From Bosea sp. AS-1 (GTDB lineage: Bacteria; Pseudomonadota; Alphaproteobacteria; Rhizobiales; Beijerinckiaceae): a stretch of DNA of 64,000 nucleotides. Position 1 is the stretch's first letter; each line of letters opens with the position of its first letter. A program made the position numbers and the translations under genes. The notes beneath the pieces were generated by a model. The model was not told the DNA's origin and searched no databases. It worked only from the letters and a program-made list of their open reading frames with translations. The stretch covers positions 4,808,501-4,872,500 of the forward strand of contig NZ_CP022372.1 of assembly GCF_002220095.1 (NCBI RefSeq). Reading direction: 5' to 3'. Of this stretch, positions 9,654-18,709 are shown piece by piece.

Positions 9654-9677
9654 GTAATTAGTCTAAACTAATAACAC
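9654..9677. promoter_or_regulatory. 24-bp palindromic operator upstream of the iron ABC transporter
   Basis: TGTAATTAGT and ACTAATAACA flank a CTAA centre and form an inverted repeat with nine of ten bases matching; the inner ATTAGT-CTAA-ACTAAT (9657-9672) is perfect. A TTGACG (9683-9688) lies just downstream. The site is about 80 bases upstream of the fbpA-like start and is AT-rich in GC-rich surroundings. A metal-responsive repressor (Irr, RirA or Fur/Mur type) is likely from context, but the sequence does not match a consensus I can assign with certainty. Confidence 0.6.
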
Positions 9678-9756
9678 AGCTGTTGACGGGACGTTATTTC
9701 AAGCGTTGAAGCAGTGGCACTGGATTTCCACTCTCAACTGCCTGCAAGGTTTTCCC

Positions 9757-10770
9757 GTGATCTCATCGATTTCTTCGCGCGTTCGATCGGCCGCCATGGG
9801 CCTCGCCCTCGCCTGCTCCATGCCCGTCCTGGCTCAGGCACAGGATGGCATCACGGTGTACAATGCCCAGCATGCCAGCCTCACCCAGGCCTGGGCCGAC
9901 GACTTCACCAAGGAAACCGGCATCAAGGTGACGATCCGCAAGGGATCGGATACCGAGCTCGCGAACCAGATCGTTCAGGAAGGCGCCGCGTCTCCCGCCG
10001 ATGTCTTCGTCACGGAAAACTCCCCCGCCATGGCGCTGGTCGAGAAGGCCGGTCTGTTTGCGGAACTGCCGAAGGATATCCTGGACCAGGTGCCGGCCAA
10101 CTTCCGGCCCGAAAGCGGGCGCTGGGTCGGTGTGGCGGCGCGCAGCACCGTCTTCGTCTACGACAAGCGCAAGCTGAAGGAAGCCGACCTGCCGAAGTCG
10201 ATGCTCGACCTCGCGGACGCCAAGTGGAAGGGCCGCTGGGCCGCTTCGCCGTCGGGGGCCGACTTCCAGGCCATCGTCGGCGCGCTCCTCGTCCTCAAGG
10301 GCGAGAAGGTCACGGCCGACTGGCTCAAGGCGATGAAGGCGAACTCCAGCGCCTATCGCGGCAACAGCACCGCCATGAAGGCCGTCAATGCCGGCGAAGT
10401 CGAAGGCGCGGTGATCTATCACTACTACTACTTCGGCGACCAGGCGAAGACCGGCGAAAACAGCGGCAATATCGGGCTGCACTATTTCCGTCACCAGGAC
10501 CCCGGCGCGTTCCTGAGCACCTCGGGCGCCGGCGTGCTGGCCTCCAGCAAGCACAAGAAGGAGGCGGAGGCTTTCGTGAAGTGGATGAGCGGCAAGCACG
10601 GGCAGGCCGTGCTGCGTGACGGCGATTCCTTCGAATACGCCATCGGCAACGGCGAGGCCTCCAATGCGAAGCTCGAGCCGATCGCCAAGCTCGACGCGCC
10701 CAAGGTCGAACCCTCCCAGCTCGACAGCAAGAAGGTCACCGAACTGATGACCGCAGCTGGACTGCTCTGA
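9757..10770 (+). CDS. iron(III) ABC transporter substrate-binding protein (FbpA-like)
   Basis: This periplasmic ferric-binding protein of about 337 residues has a signal peptide with cleavage after ALAQA/AQA, then the family start [21 protein letters not shown]. The tyrosine-rich block [10 protein letters not shown] corresponds to the paired tyrosines that bind Fe3+ in FbpA. The GTG at 9757 is preferred because it gives a normal signal peptide and has AAGG upstream; a TTG at 9706 would add 17 residues. The permease and ATPase genes follow in the same direction. The role is delivery of Fe3+ to the inner-membrane importer. Confidence 0.88.
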   Translation: MISSISSRVRSAAMGLALACSMPVLAQAQDGITVYNAQHASLTQAWADDFTKETGIKVTIRKGSDTELANQIVQEGAASPADVFVTENSPAMALVEKAGLFAELPKDILDQVPANFRPESGRWVGVAARSTVFVYDKRKLKEADLPKSMLDLADAKWKGRWAASPSGADFQAIVGALLVLKGEKVTADWLKAMKANSSAYRGNSTAMKAVNAGEVEGAVIYHYYYFGDQAKTGENSGNIGLHYFRHQDPGAFLSTSGAGVLASSKHKKEAEAFVKWMSGKHGQAVLRDGDSFEYAIGNGEASNAKLEPIAKLDAPKVEPSQLDSKKVTELMTAAGLL

Positions 10771-10825
10771 CCCCATTGCGCCAACGCATCGCGCGTGCGA
10801 GATCGCCTCGCACGCGCATCACCTC

Positions 10826-12406
10826 ATGACCGTTTCGCTTTCCATCCACGCTCCGGCTTTGCCGATCCTGCCGCTCAGGCGGCAGCGCCACCTTACCGGC
10901 CGGGCGATGCTGCTGCTCGCCGGCGCCGTGGCGCTCGGTGCCTTGCTGCCGCTGGGATTCATCGTCTGGATCGCGATCGAGACAGGCTGGCAAACGGCAC
11001 TCGCCCTGATCTGGCGGCCACGCGTCGGCGAACTGCTTCTCAATACGTTGCTGCTCGAACTGTGCACGCTACCGCCGGCGATCCTGCTGGCGGTCGGGCT
11101 GGCATGGTTGACCGAACGCAGCGACATGCCCGGTGCGAAAGTCTTCTCCTGGCTCGCCGTCGCGCCGCTCGCGGTCCCCGCCTTCGTGCAATCCTATGCC
11201 TGGGTCAGCCTGCTGCCCGGTTTCCATGGGCTGCCGGCGGCCGTTCTGGTGTCCGTCCTCGCCTATCTGCCGTTCCTTTATCTACCCGTGTCCGCGCAGA
11301 TCCGCCGGCTCGATCCCGCGCTCGAGCATGTCGCCGCCTCGCTCGGGCAGCCGCCGGCGCTCGTCTTTCTGCGCGTGGTCCTGCCTCAGCTGCGGCTTGC
11401 AATCTGCGGCGGCAGCCTCCTGGTCGGGCTACATCTGTTGGCAGAGTACGGCCTCTTCGCGCTGATCCGCTTCGACACCTTCACCACCGCGATCATCGAC
11501 CAGTTCCAGTCGAGCTTCAACGGCCCGGCGGCAAACATGCTGGCCGGCGTACTGGTGCTGAGCTGCTTCGGGTTGATCGGGCTCGAATGGCTGCTGCGCG
11601 GCACTGCGCGCTATGCCCGGCTCGGTTCCGGCGCCCCGCGTCCCGCACCGCGCCAGAGGCTCGGAGCCTGGCGGCTTCCTGCCCTGGCACTGCCGCTCGG
11701 CTTCGCCGCACTCAGCCTCGGGGTGCCGGTGGTGACGCTGTCCCGCTGGCTCACGGCCGCGGGCGACGGCGCCTGGCGGCAACCGGCCCTCGCCAATGCC
11801 ATCGTCGAGACGCTGGGCTATGCGGCCGCCGGGGCTCTCGCGACCGCCACCATCGCGCTGCCAATGGCATGGTTGTCAGTGCGCGCCCCCGGCCGGACCG
11901 CACGCTTCCTTGAAGGTTGCCATAGCTATCTCGGCGCCCTTCCGGGTGTGGTGGTGGCGTTGGCGCTCGTCACGATCACGGTCCGTGTCGCCCTGCCGCT
12001 CTATCAGACGGCCGCGACGGTGGTTTTCGCCTATATGCTGATGTTCCTGCCGCGCGCGCTCGTCGGGCTGCGGGCCGGCATCGCGCAGGTTCCGGTCGAG
12101 CTGGAGCGGGCTGCTGCGGCGCTCGGCCGCAGCCCGGCTCAGACCCTCCTTGCGGTGACGCTGCCGCTCGCAGCCCCGGGCGTCGCCGCCGCGATGGCGC
12201 TCGTCGCGATGGGCGTCGCAACCGAGCTGACCGCGACATTGCTGCTCGCCCCGAACGGCACCCGCACGCTCGCCACCGAGTTCTGGGCCCTCACCAGCGA
12301 ACTCGACTATGCGAAGGCGGCGCCTTATGCCGTCCTGATGATCCTTCTCTCTCTGCCGATGACCGCGCTGCTGCACGCTCAGGCCCGCAAATCCCTCGGC
12401 TCATGA
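10826..12406 (+). CDS. iron(III) ABC transporter permease (FbpB-like, fused double domain)
   Basis: This 526-residue inner-membrane permease has two homologous halves, each with a BPD_transp_1-type EAA loop ([24 protein letters not shown] in the first half, [24 protein letters not shown] in the second). About 12 hydrophobic helices can be counted. This duplicated form is normal for FbpB/ThiP-like permeases, so the single protein can act without a partner. The ATG at 10826 lies 55 bases after fbpA, and its TGA overlaps the start of the ATPase gene. Confidence 0.9.
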   Translation: MTVSLSIHAPALPILPLRRQRHLTGRAMLLLAGAVALGALLPLGFIVWIAIETGWQTALALIWRPRVGELLLNTLLLELCTLPPAILLAVGLAWLTERSDMPGAKVFSWLAVAPLAVPAFVQSYAWVSLLPGFHGLPAAVLVSVLAYLPFLYLPVSAQIRRLDPALEHVAASLGQPPALVFLRVVLPQLRLAICGGSLLVGLHLLAEYGLFALIRFDTFTTAIIDQFQSSFNGPAANMLAGVLVLSCFGLIGLEWLLRGTARYARLGSGAPRPAPRQRLGAWRLPALALPLGFAALSLGVPVVTLSRWLTAAGDGAWRQPALANAIVETLGYAAAGALATATIALPMAWLSVRAPGRTARFLEGCHSYLGALPGVVVALALVTITVRVALPLYQTAATVVFAYMLMFLPRALVGLRAGIAQVPVELERAAAALGRSPAQTLLAVTLPLAAPGVAAAMALVAMGVATELTATLLLAPNGTRTLATEFWALTSELDYAKAAPYAVLMILLSLPMTALLHAQARKSLGS

Positions 12407-13464
12407 CCCAGCTTGTCATCTCGGATGTCACGAAGCGCTACGGCGCGATAGCAGCGCTGGATCGCGTCTCCCTTTCCGTGGAAGCGGGCAGCCGGGTCGC
12501 TGTTGTCGGCCCTTCCGGCTCGGGGAAGACGACGCTGCTGCGCGTCATCGCCGGCTTCGAAGCGCCCGACGCCGGCAAGGTGACGCTCGACGGACAGGTC
12601 CTGGCCGACGGCCCGGCGATCGCGCCGGCGCATCGGCGGCGGGTCGGCTATGTCGCCCAGGACGGAGCGCTGTTTCCGCATCTCGACGTCGCCGGCAATC
12701 TCGGCTTCGGCCTTCCGCGCCATGCGCCGGACCGGGCGGAACGCCTGCGCGAGCTGATGGAGATGGTCGAACTCGATCCCGCGATGCTGACGCGCAAGCC
12801 GGACGAGCTCTCGGGTGGCCAGCAGCAGCGCGTGGCGCTGGCCCGTGCATTGGCGCGCAAGCCGGCCCTGATGCTTCTCGACGAGCCGTTCTCCGCGCTC
12901 GACACAGGCCTGCGCGAAACCGTCCGGCAGGCGGTCGGGCGTGTGCTGTCCCGCGCCGGAATCACCGCCATCCTGGTGACGCACGACCAAGCCGAGGCGC
13001 TCTCCTTCGCCGATCAGCTCGCCGTGATGCGCGAAGGCCGCCTGGTGCAGTCTGGTCGCCCGGACGCGCTCTACTGGCAACCGGAAGACCCCAGGACGGC
13101 CCTGTTCCTCGGAGAAGGCACCCTGATCGAGGTGGAGATCGGCGATGGCTTCGTCTCCTGTCCGCTTGGCAGGCTGCCGGCTTCCACGTCGGGACGCCAC
13201 GGACAGGGCACCATCCTGCTGCGGCCGGAGCAGATCGTCCTTGGACCACCTCGCAACGACGGAGTCGGCGCCGTCGTCGAAAACATTTCCTTCGGCGGCT
13301 CGCGATGCTTCGCCCAGCTTCGCCTCGATGGCGGGCCTGCGCCCCTGCTTCTTACCGCGAAGGTCGAGAGCATCCGGCTTCCGGCGACAGGGGCTGTGGT
13401 GAGTCTCGAAGTGCGCGGCGACGCCTGGCTGCTCCCGGCAGGGGAACCGAGCCCCGGAAGCTGA
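12403..13464 (+). CDS. iron(III) ABC transporter ATP-binding protein (FbpC-like)
   Basis: This 353-residue ABC ATPase drives the FbpAB importer. Walker A is GPSGSGKTT (near residue 36), the Q-loop is [15 protein letters not shown], the signature is LSGGQQQR, Walker B is LMLLDEPF and the switch is VTHDQ. The C-terminal 120 residues form a TOBE-like regulatory domain ([13 protein letters not shown]) as usual for this subfamily. It starts in an ATGA overlap with the permease gene and ends 22 bases before the convergent ccoS gene. Confidence 0.92.
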   Translation: MTQLVISDVTKRYGAIAALDRVSLSVEAGSRVAVVGPSGSGKTTLLRVIAGFEAPDAGKVTLDGQVLADGPAIAPAHRRRVGYVAQDGALFPHLDVAGNLGFGLPRHAPDRAERLRELMEMVELDPAMLTRKPDELSGGQQQRVALARALARKPALMLLDEPFSALDTGLRETVRQAVGRVLSRAGITAILVTHDQAEALSFADQLAVMREGRLVQSGRPDALYWQPEDPRTALFLGEGTLIEVEIGDGFVSCPLGRLPASTSGRHGQGTILLRPEQIVLGPPRNDGVGAVVENISFGGSRCFAQLRLDGGPAPLLLTAKVESIRLPATGAVVSLEVRGDAWLLPAGEPSPGS

Positions 13465-13486
13465 ATTCAGCGCCGGTTCGCGCAGA

Positions 13487-13654
13487 TCAGTCCGGGCGAT
13501 CGCGGTCTAGGCCGTTGCCCTCATCGAGCAGGATGCGCTCCGCCGCGCCATCGAGATCCTCATACTGGCCGGCGCGCAGCGACCAGAGGAAGGCCACAAG
13601 GGCCGTCGCCCCGAGCACGAGCGCCAATGGCACGAGGAAGACCAGGCTGCTCAT
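13487..13654 (-). CDS. ccoS: cbb3-type oxidase assembly protein CcoS
   Basis: This 55-residue single-pass membrane protein is needed for cofactor insertion into cbb3 oxidase. The sequence has the CcoS pattern: an N-terminal helix (SSLVFLVPLALVLGATALV) then AFLWSLRAGQYEDLDGAAER and ILLDE. Its ATG overlaps the ccoI stop in ATGA. It is the last gene of the ccoN-to-ccoS run. Confidence 0.93.
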   Translation of the reverse strand: MSSLVFLVPLALVLGATALVAFLWSLRAGQYEDLDGAAERILLDEGNGLDRDRPD

Positions 13655-15909
13655 CGGCTCGCCTCGAAGGCCGGAGCGAAGCCCACCGACTCCGGCCCCT
13701 CATCAGCTGAGCGAGCAAGCTTGGGCGGTGCTCCGAGCCGGAGCGCATTGGCGATGACAAGGACGGAAGACAGAGACATCGCCAACGACGCGATCAGCGG
13801 CGTGACGTATCCGGCGATCGCGACCGGCAGGGCGATGGCGTTGTAGCCGACCGCCAGAGCAAAGTTCTGCCGCACCAGCCGGCCGGCACTGCGCGAAATC
13901 GCCAGGGCCGCCGGGACGGCGTCCAGCCCCGCGTGCAGGAAGACGAAATCGGCGGCGTTGCGACCAATGTCGGCCGCCGAGGCCGGCGCCATCGAGACAT
14001 GGGCCGCCATCAGCGCCGGGGCATCGTTCAGGCCGTCGCCGACCATCAGCACCTTGCTGCCCCCGGCCGTCAGCGCAGCGAGCCTTTCGACCTTCTGGGC
14101 CGGCAGCAGGTCGGCTGCGACGCTCTCGATCCCAAGCTGCGCGGCAACGCGGCTCGCCGCGACCGGTGTATCGCCCGTGAGCAGGGCGATCGCGATACCT
14201 CCGCCACGCAGCGCGTTCAGGGCCTCACGCGCCTGCGGACGCAGGGTCTCAACGAAGGTAAAGCGAGCCAGGCCCTTGCCATCCCGACTCAGTGTGGTGC
14301 CGCTCTCCCCTGCAGGCTCGGCATCTGCCAGCGCCCATTCTGCCCGTCCCAACCGGTATAGATGGCCATAGAGCCGCCCCTCGATCCCAAGGCCCGGATA
14401 TTCCCGGACATCCGGCAGGGCCAGCCCATCATCCGAAACCGCCTCGGCGATAGCCTGGGAGAAGGGATGGCCCGAGCGGCGCGCCAAGGCTGCGGCAACG
14501 GCGAGGTCGGTCGGCAGGATTTCGGCTGCATTGGCAAGCCGCGGGCGGCCCAGCGTCAAGGTGCCGGTCTTGTCGAAGGCGGCGGCGTCGATCTCCGCCA
14601 TCCGCTCGATGGCCGAGCCATCCTTGACCATGATGCCGTGCTCGAAGAGGCGCCGCGACGCCACCACCTGCACGATGGGAACGGCAAGCCCAAGCGCACA
14701 GGGGCAGGTGATGATCAGCACGGCGATGGCGACGGTGATCGCGCGGTGCCAATCCCCACTCGCCGCCATCCAGCCGAGAAAAGCGAGGAAGGCCGTGGCA
14801 TGGACGACCGGTGAATAGAGCGCGGCTGCCCGGTCTGCGATGCGGCGATAGCGCGCCCGCCCCCCCTCGGCCGCCTCCATCAGCCGAACCATCTCGGCCA
14901 GGAACGAGTCCTCGGCTTTCGCGGAGGCGACGATCGTCAGTGGCCCGGAGAGGTTGAGGGTGCCGGCTCTGACCGCGGCCCCGGGCGCGACTGCTTGCGG
15001 CGCGCTCTCGCCGGTAACGATGGCACAGTCGAGATCGGAGTGCCCCTCGGCGACCACACCGTCGGCGGGCACACGCTCACCAGCAGCGAGGGCGAGGCGC
15101 ATCCCGGGCGCGATCTCGGCCACCGGCAGATAGTCGCGGCTGCCGTCGTCGCGCAGCACGGTCGCGCCGCGGGCCGCGAGACGCATCAGGCCGCGAACGG
15201 CAGCGCGGGCTTTCTCGCGCATCAGATGGTCGAGCGCGCGCCCGATCAGCAGGAAGAAGATCAGCGAGGTCGCCGCGTCGAAATAGGCGTGCGGACCGTC
15301 ATGGATCGTATCGTAGAGGCTCAGGCCGAAGGCGAGGCTGATGCCGATCGAGATCGGCACATCCATGTTTGTGCGGCCATGCTTCAGCACCGACCAGGCA
15401 GACATATAGAAGATGCGCCCGGAATAAACGAGGCAGGGCAAGGCCAGCGCCGCCGAGACCCAGTGGAAGGCGCTGCGCGTCTCGGGCTCTGCTCCCGACC
15501 AGACCGAAACCGAGAGCAACATGATGTTCATGGCGCAAAAACCGGCGACCGCCAGCGCCCGGATCAACCGGGTCAGCTCCGGATCCGCCGTATCGGCCTC
15601 GCTCTCGAAGAGGTGACCGGGGTAGCCGAGGCCCGCCAGAGCCACGAGCAGGTCCGGCGCCTCCTCGCCACGCCATTTCACCGTCACGCGACGGGTCGAG
15701 AGGTTGACCCGGACATGCTCGACGCCGGGCACGCGCCTCAGCCCGCTTTCGACAGTGCCGATACAGGCAGCGCAATGGACCGACGGGACCGACAGATCGC
15801 TCTGCCTGAGTCCTTCGCCGAGATCGCGACTGGCGAGCCGCAGCTCCTGCCGCGTCGCTGCGCCGTCGAACGCCTCGCCGGGCGCATGCAACGGCGCACA
15901 GCAGCTCAT
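13651..15909 (-). CDS. ccoI: copper-transporting P1B-type ATPase CcoI/FixI
   Basis: This 752-residue copper-exporting P-type ATPase supplies copper for the CuB centre of cbb3 oxidase. A heavy-metal domain with CAAC (Cys46, Cys49) precedes the membrane part; the transmembrane metal site is CPC (402-404), the phosphorylation motif is DKTGT (446-450), and SGHPFSQ and GDGLNDAPAL follow. The N-terminus has an extra cysteine pair (MSCCAPLH), as often seen in FixI. Both its start and stop overlap neighbours (DUF2189 gene and ccoS) by four bases, which supports translational coupling. Confidence 0.95.
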   Translation of the reverse strand: MSCCAPLHAPGEAFDGAATRQELRLASRDLGEGLRQSDLSVPSVHCAACIGTVESGLRRVPGVEHVRVNLSTRRVTVKWRGEEAPDLLVALAGLGYPGHLFESEADTADPELTRLIRALAVAGFCAMNIMLLSVSVWSGAEPETRSAFHWVSAALALPCLVYSGRIFYMSAWSVLKHGRTNMDVPISIGISLAFGLSLYDTIHDGPHAYFDAATSLIFFLLIGRALDHLMREKARAAVRGLMRLAARGATVLRDDGSRDYLPVAEIAPGMRLALAAGERVPADGVVAEGHSDLDCAIVTGESAPQAVAPGAAVRAGTLNLSGPLTIVASAKAEDSFLAEMVRLMEAAEGGRARYRRIADRAAALYSPVVHATAFLAFLGWMAASGDWHRAITVAIAVLIITCPCALGLAVPIVQVVASRRLFEHGIMVKDGSAIERMAEIDAAAFDKTGTLTLGRPRLANAAEILPTDLAVAAALARRSGHPFSQAIAEAVSDDGLALPDVREYPGLGIEGRLYGHLYRLGRAEWALADAEPAGESGTTLSRDGKGLARFTFVETLRPQAREALNALRGGGIAIALLTGDTPVAASRVAAQLGIESVAADLLPAQKVERLAALTAGGSKVLMVGDGLNDAPALMAAHVSMAPASAADIGRNAADFVFLHAGLDAVPAALAISRSAGRLVRQNFALAVGYNAIALPVAIAGYVTPLIASLAMSLSSVLVIANALRLGAPPKLARSADEGPESVGFAPAFEASR

Positions 15910-16691
15910 CTGATCGCCCTGTAGCTGTGCCAGGTGGCGTGGCCGAGCAGCGGGAAGACGACGATCAGGCCGAGCATTCCGGTCGCCAGGCTGAGCAGGA
16001 ACAGCGCCAGCACGATCGCGCCCCAGGCGAGCATCACCGGCAGGTTGTTCCAGACCAGCGAGATGCTGGTACCCATCGCGGTGAAGGCATCGACCCGCTC
16101 GTCCAGCAGCATCGGAACAGCGAAACTGCTGATCGCGAAGGAGAAGGCGGCGAAGAGGCCACCAGCCGCCGTGCCGACCAGCAACATCGCCCAGCCCGTC
16201 GGCGTCGTGACCAGCATCGTGGCGACGTCATGCAGACCGGGGAAGGGACGCAGACCGAAGAACAGCGCATAGATGATCACGGCAGCGCGCATCCAGACCA
16301 GCATCAGCAGGCACAGGATCGCCCCGGTGAACCAGACCTGGCCGCCGGAGGCCGCTTTCACGAAGATCATGCGCGCCAGGCTGACCGACCTGCCCTGCTC
16401 GATGTCGCGGCTCTTCTGGTAGAGCCCGATCGCCAGAAGCGGCCCGACCACCATGAAGCCCGCCAGAGCCGGGAATAGAATGTAGTCGAGCTCCAGCCGG
16501 AACAGCCCCCAGACAATGGCAAGCGAGACCAGGAAGACCACGAAACCATAGATCAGGCTGGGCAGCGGGCTCAGCCAGAGGTCGCGCCAGCCGACGCCGA
16601 GCCAGGACAGCGCCGCACTTGCCGGAAGATGGCGCTGCCGCTGCGCGGCGAGCGGGAGGGGGCTGCCGTGGCTCTCGTCGATCGTGCCCAT
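15906..16691 (-). CDS. DUF2189 integral membrane protein inside the cbb3 operon
   Basis: This 261-residue protein of the DUF2189 family has about six hydrophobic helices (LIYGFVVFLVSLAIVWGLF, then ILFPALAGFMVVGPLLAIGLY and others) and a soluble basic N-terminus. Members are uncharacterised membrane proteins. The ATG at 16691 has a strong AAGGAGAGGG site, so the longer upstream frame is rejected. It sits between the 68-residue protein and ccoI and overlaps ccoI by four bases, so it is co-translated with the copper pump. It occupies the place where ccoG/ccoH normally lie. A role in oxidase assembly is inferred from position only. Confidence 0.82.
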   Translation of the reverse strand: MGTIDESHGSPLPLAAQRQRHLPASAALSWLGVGWRDLWLSPLPSLIYGFVVFLVSLAIVWGLFRLELDYILFPALAGFMVVGPLLAIGLYQKSRDIEQGRSVSLARMIFVKAASGGQVWFTGAILCLLMLVWMRAAVIIYALFFGLRPFPGLHDVATMLVTTPTGWAMLLVGTAAGGLFAAFSFAISSFAVPMLLDERVDAFTAMGTSISLVWNNLPVMLAWGAIVLALFLLSLATGMLGLIVVFPLLGHATWHSYRAIR

Positions 16692-16707
16692 GTTTCCCTC
16701 TCCTTCC

Positions 16708-16914
16708 TCAGCAAGACGAGCCGGCGGCGCGGAGCTGCCCCGGTTCTCCCGCCGTCTTCGCATGCGGCACGCAGGCCGGCTGCGAGCCGATGGCGACATA
16801 GACCAGATGCGCATTGGCGAGGATAAGCCCGCCGGCCAGAACGAACGCCACCGTCAGCCAGAAGGCCTTGCGGCCGCCGCGCCGCCCTCCCGCGCTGCTT
16901 GCCCGGCCGTTCAT
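16708..16914 (-). CDS. 68-residue single-pass membrane protein in cbb3 operon
   Basis: A small protein with a basic N-terminus (NGRASSAGGRRGGRK), one membrane helix (AFWLTVAFVLAGGLILANAHL) and a short tail containing Cys-Val-Pro-His and a C-terminal Ser-Ser-Cys. The two cysteines and the histidine would lie on the periplasmic side by the positive-inside rule. Its ATG overlaps the ccoP TGA in ATGA, so it is a real member of the operon. It is much shorter than CcoH (about 150 residues) and lacks the FixH domain. I do not recognise a named family; a metal-handling or assembly role is inferred from context. Confidence 0.7.
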   Translation of the reverse strand: MNGRASSAGGRRGGRKAFWLTVAFVLAGGLILANAHLVYVAIGSQPACVPHAKTAGEPGQLRAAGSSC

Positions 16915-17789
16915 TTCTTCTCTCCGCCAAGCGTGCCGACATAGAGCGCCAGCAGCTTGATCTCGGTCGGTGACAGCCGCCCTTCCCAGCTCGGCATATG
17001 GCCCTGGCGCCCGCCATGCACGGTGTTGAGCACCGATTGCGCATCGCCGCCATAGATCCAGTTCGTATCCGTCAGGTCCGGTGCGCCCAGATCCTGCATC
17101 CCCTTGCCCTCGGGACCGTGGCAGGCGACGCAATTCTGCGCGAAGACCTCCTTGCCGGCCGGCAGGCTCGCCTGCTCGGTTGCGGTCAGCGCCAGGCCCG
17201 AGAGCGAGCGGACATAGGCGACGACGGCGAGGACCTGCTCGCGCTGGAGCACGCCATCCCGGCCGAACGCCAGCATCTGCGAGGTGCGCGTGTCCTTGGC
17301 CGTGCCATTGATGCCGACGCGGATGGTTTCCGCGATGGCCTCAGGCGCGCCGCCCCAGAGCCAGGAGCCGGCAGCGAGATTGGGAAAGCCCGGACCGCCC
17401 TTGCCCTTGGTACCGTGGCAGACGGCGCAGTTATCCTCGAACAATGTGCGCCCCGTCTCGACGACACGGCGCATCAATGCCGGATCGGCCTTGATCTCCG
17501 CGAAGGACGCGTTCGCGATCCTCGTCGTCCAGCCCGCACGCTCGGCCGCCGCGTCGCGGACCTGCTCGGTCACGACCTCACGCTGGTCGATGCCGAGCAA
17601 GCCCTTGGTGTAGCTCCAACCGAACGGCCAGGCCGGCATCAGCAGCCAGTAACCGATCGAGAAAAGCGCCGTCGCCGCCAGAAAGAACAGGACCACGCGC
17701 GGGATCGGCGTCTCGAGCTCCTCGATGCCGTTCCATTCATGGCCGGTCGTCATCCGTCCGGTGACGGGATCGCGTGTCGTATCTGCCAT
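16911..17789 (-). CDS. ccoP: cbb3 cytochrome c oxidase dihaem subunit III CcoP
   Basis: This 292-residue membrane-anchored dihaem cytochrome c passes electrons from cytochrome c to CcoO/CcoN. An N-terminal segment ending in a membrane helix (VVLFFLAATALFSIGYWLL) is followed by two cytochrome c domains with CAVCH and CVACH. Methionine ligands are likely in SQMLAFG and GHMPSWEG. The start GHEWNGIEELETPIP is typical of CcoP. It lies four bases after ccoQ and overlaps the small membrane protein gene. Confidence 0.96.
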   Translation of the reverse strand: MADTTRDPVTGRMTTGHEWNGIEELETPIPRVVLFFLAATALFSIGYWLLMPAWPFGWSYTKGLLGIDQREVVTEQVRDAAAERAGWTTRIANASFAEIKADPALMRRVVETGRTLFEDNCAVCHGTKGKGGPGFPNLAAGSWLWGGAPEAIAETIRVGINGTAKDTRTSQMLAFGRDGVLQREQVLAVVAYVRSLSGLALTATEQASLPAGKEVFAQNCVACHGPEGKGMQDLGAPDLTDTNWIYGGDAQSVLNTVHGGRQGHMPSWEGRLSPTEIKLLALYVGTLGGEKK

Positions 17790-17792
17790 CGC

Positions 17793-17963
17793 TCAGTCCC
17801 CCGGCCTGTCGTCCTTGTCGAGAATGCTCGCCTTCGCGCGGTCGAAGCGCGCCCGGTTGGACGGCCAGAGCGCGTAGATCAGCACCCCGGCCGCCAGAGC
17901 GAGCAGGTAGAACAGCCCCCAGCTCTTGGCGAAGCCGACCAGCGATTGATGATCGAGATCCAT
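17793..17963 (-). CDS. ccoQ: cbb3 oxidase small subunit CcoQ
   Basis: This 56-residue single-helix protein stabilises the cbb3 complex. The helix is WGLFYLLALAAGVLIYALWP, followed by NRARFDRAKASILDKDDRP, the usual CcoQ tail. The ATG at 17963 is used; the upstream extension is arginine-rich read-through. It is packed between ccoO and ccoP. Confidence 0.92.
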   Translation of the reverse strand: MDLDHQSLVGFAKSWGLFYLLALAAGVLIYALWPSNRARFDRAKASILDKDDRPGD

Positions 17964-17967
17964 CGCC

Positions 17968-18705
17968 CTACTTCTCCGCAGCCGTCGCCGTCTGGCGCTG
18001 GGCCGCATCGGTCAGCTTGCCGAGGACCTGCAGATAGGCGACGAGCGCGTCCATCTCGGTCAGGCGGTTCGGCTCGCCGTCGAAGGCGCGCATATTGGTG
18101 GCATCGCCATAGCGCTGCGTGACGCCTTCGGCATAAGGGCTGTCGGGGCTGGCCTGGCCATAGGCGTCAGCCGTCGCATTCGCGACCTGCGCATCGGTAT
18201 AGGGCACGCCGACGGCGCGCTGCGCCGCGAGATGCTTGCCGAGATCGTCGACCTTCAACTCGTTGCGCAGGAGCCAGCCATATTTCGGCATGACCGATTG
18301 CGGCACGACATCGCGCGGATTGTAGAGATGAGCGACGTGCCAGGCGTCGGAATACTTGCCCCCGATGCGAGCGAGATCCGGCCCCGTACGCTTCGAGCCC
18401 CATTGCATCGGATGGTCGTATTGCGACTCGACCGCGAGCGAATAAGGTCCGTAGCGCTCGACCTCGTCACGCAGCGTGCGGATCATCTGGCTGTGGCAGG
18501 CGTAGCAACCCTCGCGGATGTAGATATTGCGCCCCGCCAGCTCGAGCGGCGTATAGGTGCGCATGTCCGGCGCCTTCTCGACCGTCTCATGGATGGTGAA
18601 GAGCGGAGCGATCTCGATGAAGCCGCCGATCGCCGAGACGCCGATGATGGCGAGCACGAAGCCGATGGCGTTACGCTCGAGCTTGCGGTGAAAGAACTCG
18701 CGCAT
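17968..18705 (-). CDS. ccoO: cbb3 cytochrome c oxidase monohaem subunit II CcoO
   Basis: This 245-residue membrane-anchored monohaem cytochrome c is the second subunit of cbb3 oxidase. The N-terminal helix (IGFVLAIIGVSAIGGFIEIAP) is followed by the haem site CYACH and the conserved YGPYSLAVESQYDHPMQWGSKRTGPDLAR stretch; a methionine ligand is likely in SVMPKYGWL. The ATG at 18705 lies four bases after ccoN and matches the family start MREFFHRKLERNAIGF. Confidence 0.96.
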   Translation of the reverse strand: MREFFHRKLERNAIGFVLAIIGVSAIGGFIEIAPLFTIHETVEKAPDMRTYTPLELAGRNIYIREGCYACHSQMIRTLRDEVERYGPYSLAVESQYDHPMQWGSKRTGPDLARIGGKYSDAWHVAHLYNPRDVVPQSVMPKYGWLLRNELKVDDLGKHLAAQRAVGVPYTDAQVANATADAYGQASPDSPYAEGVTQRYGDATNMRAFDGEPNRLTEMDALVAYLQVLGKLTDAAQRQTATAAEK

Positions 18706-18709
18706 TGAC

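Noticed and set aside
16708..16914. FixH/CcoH
   Set aside because: Only 68 residues and no FixH domain beyond a single membrane helix.
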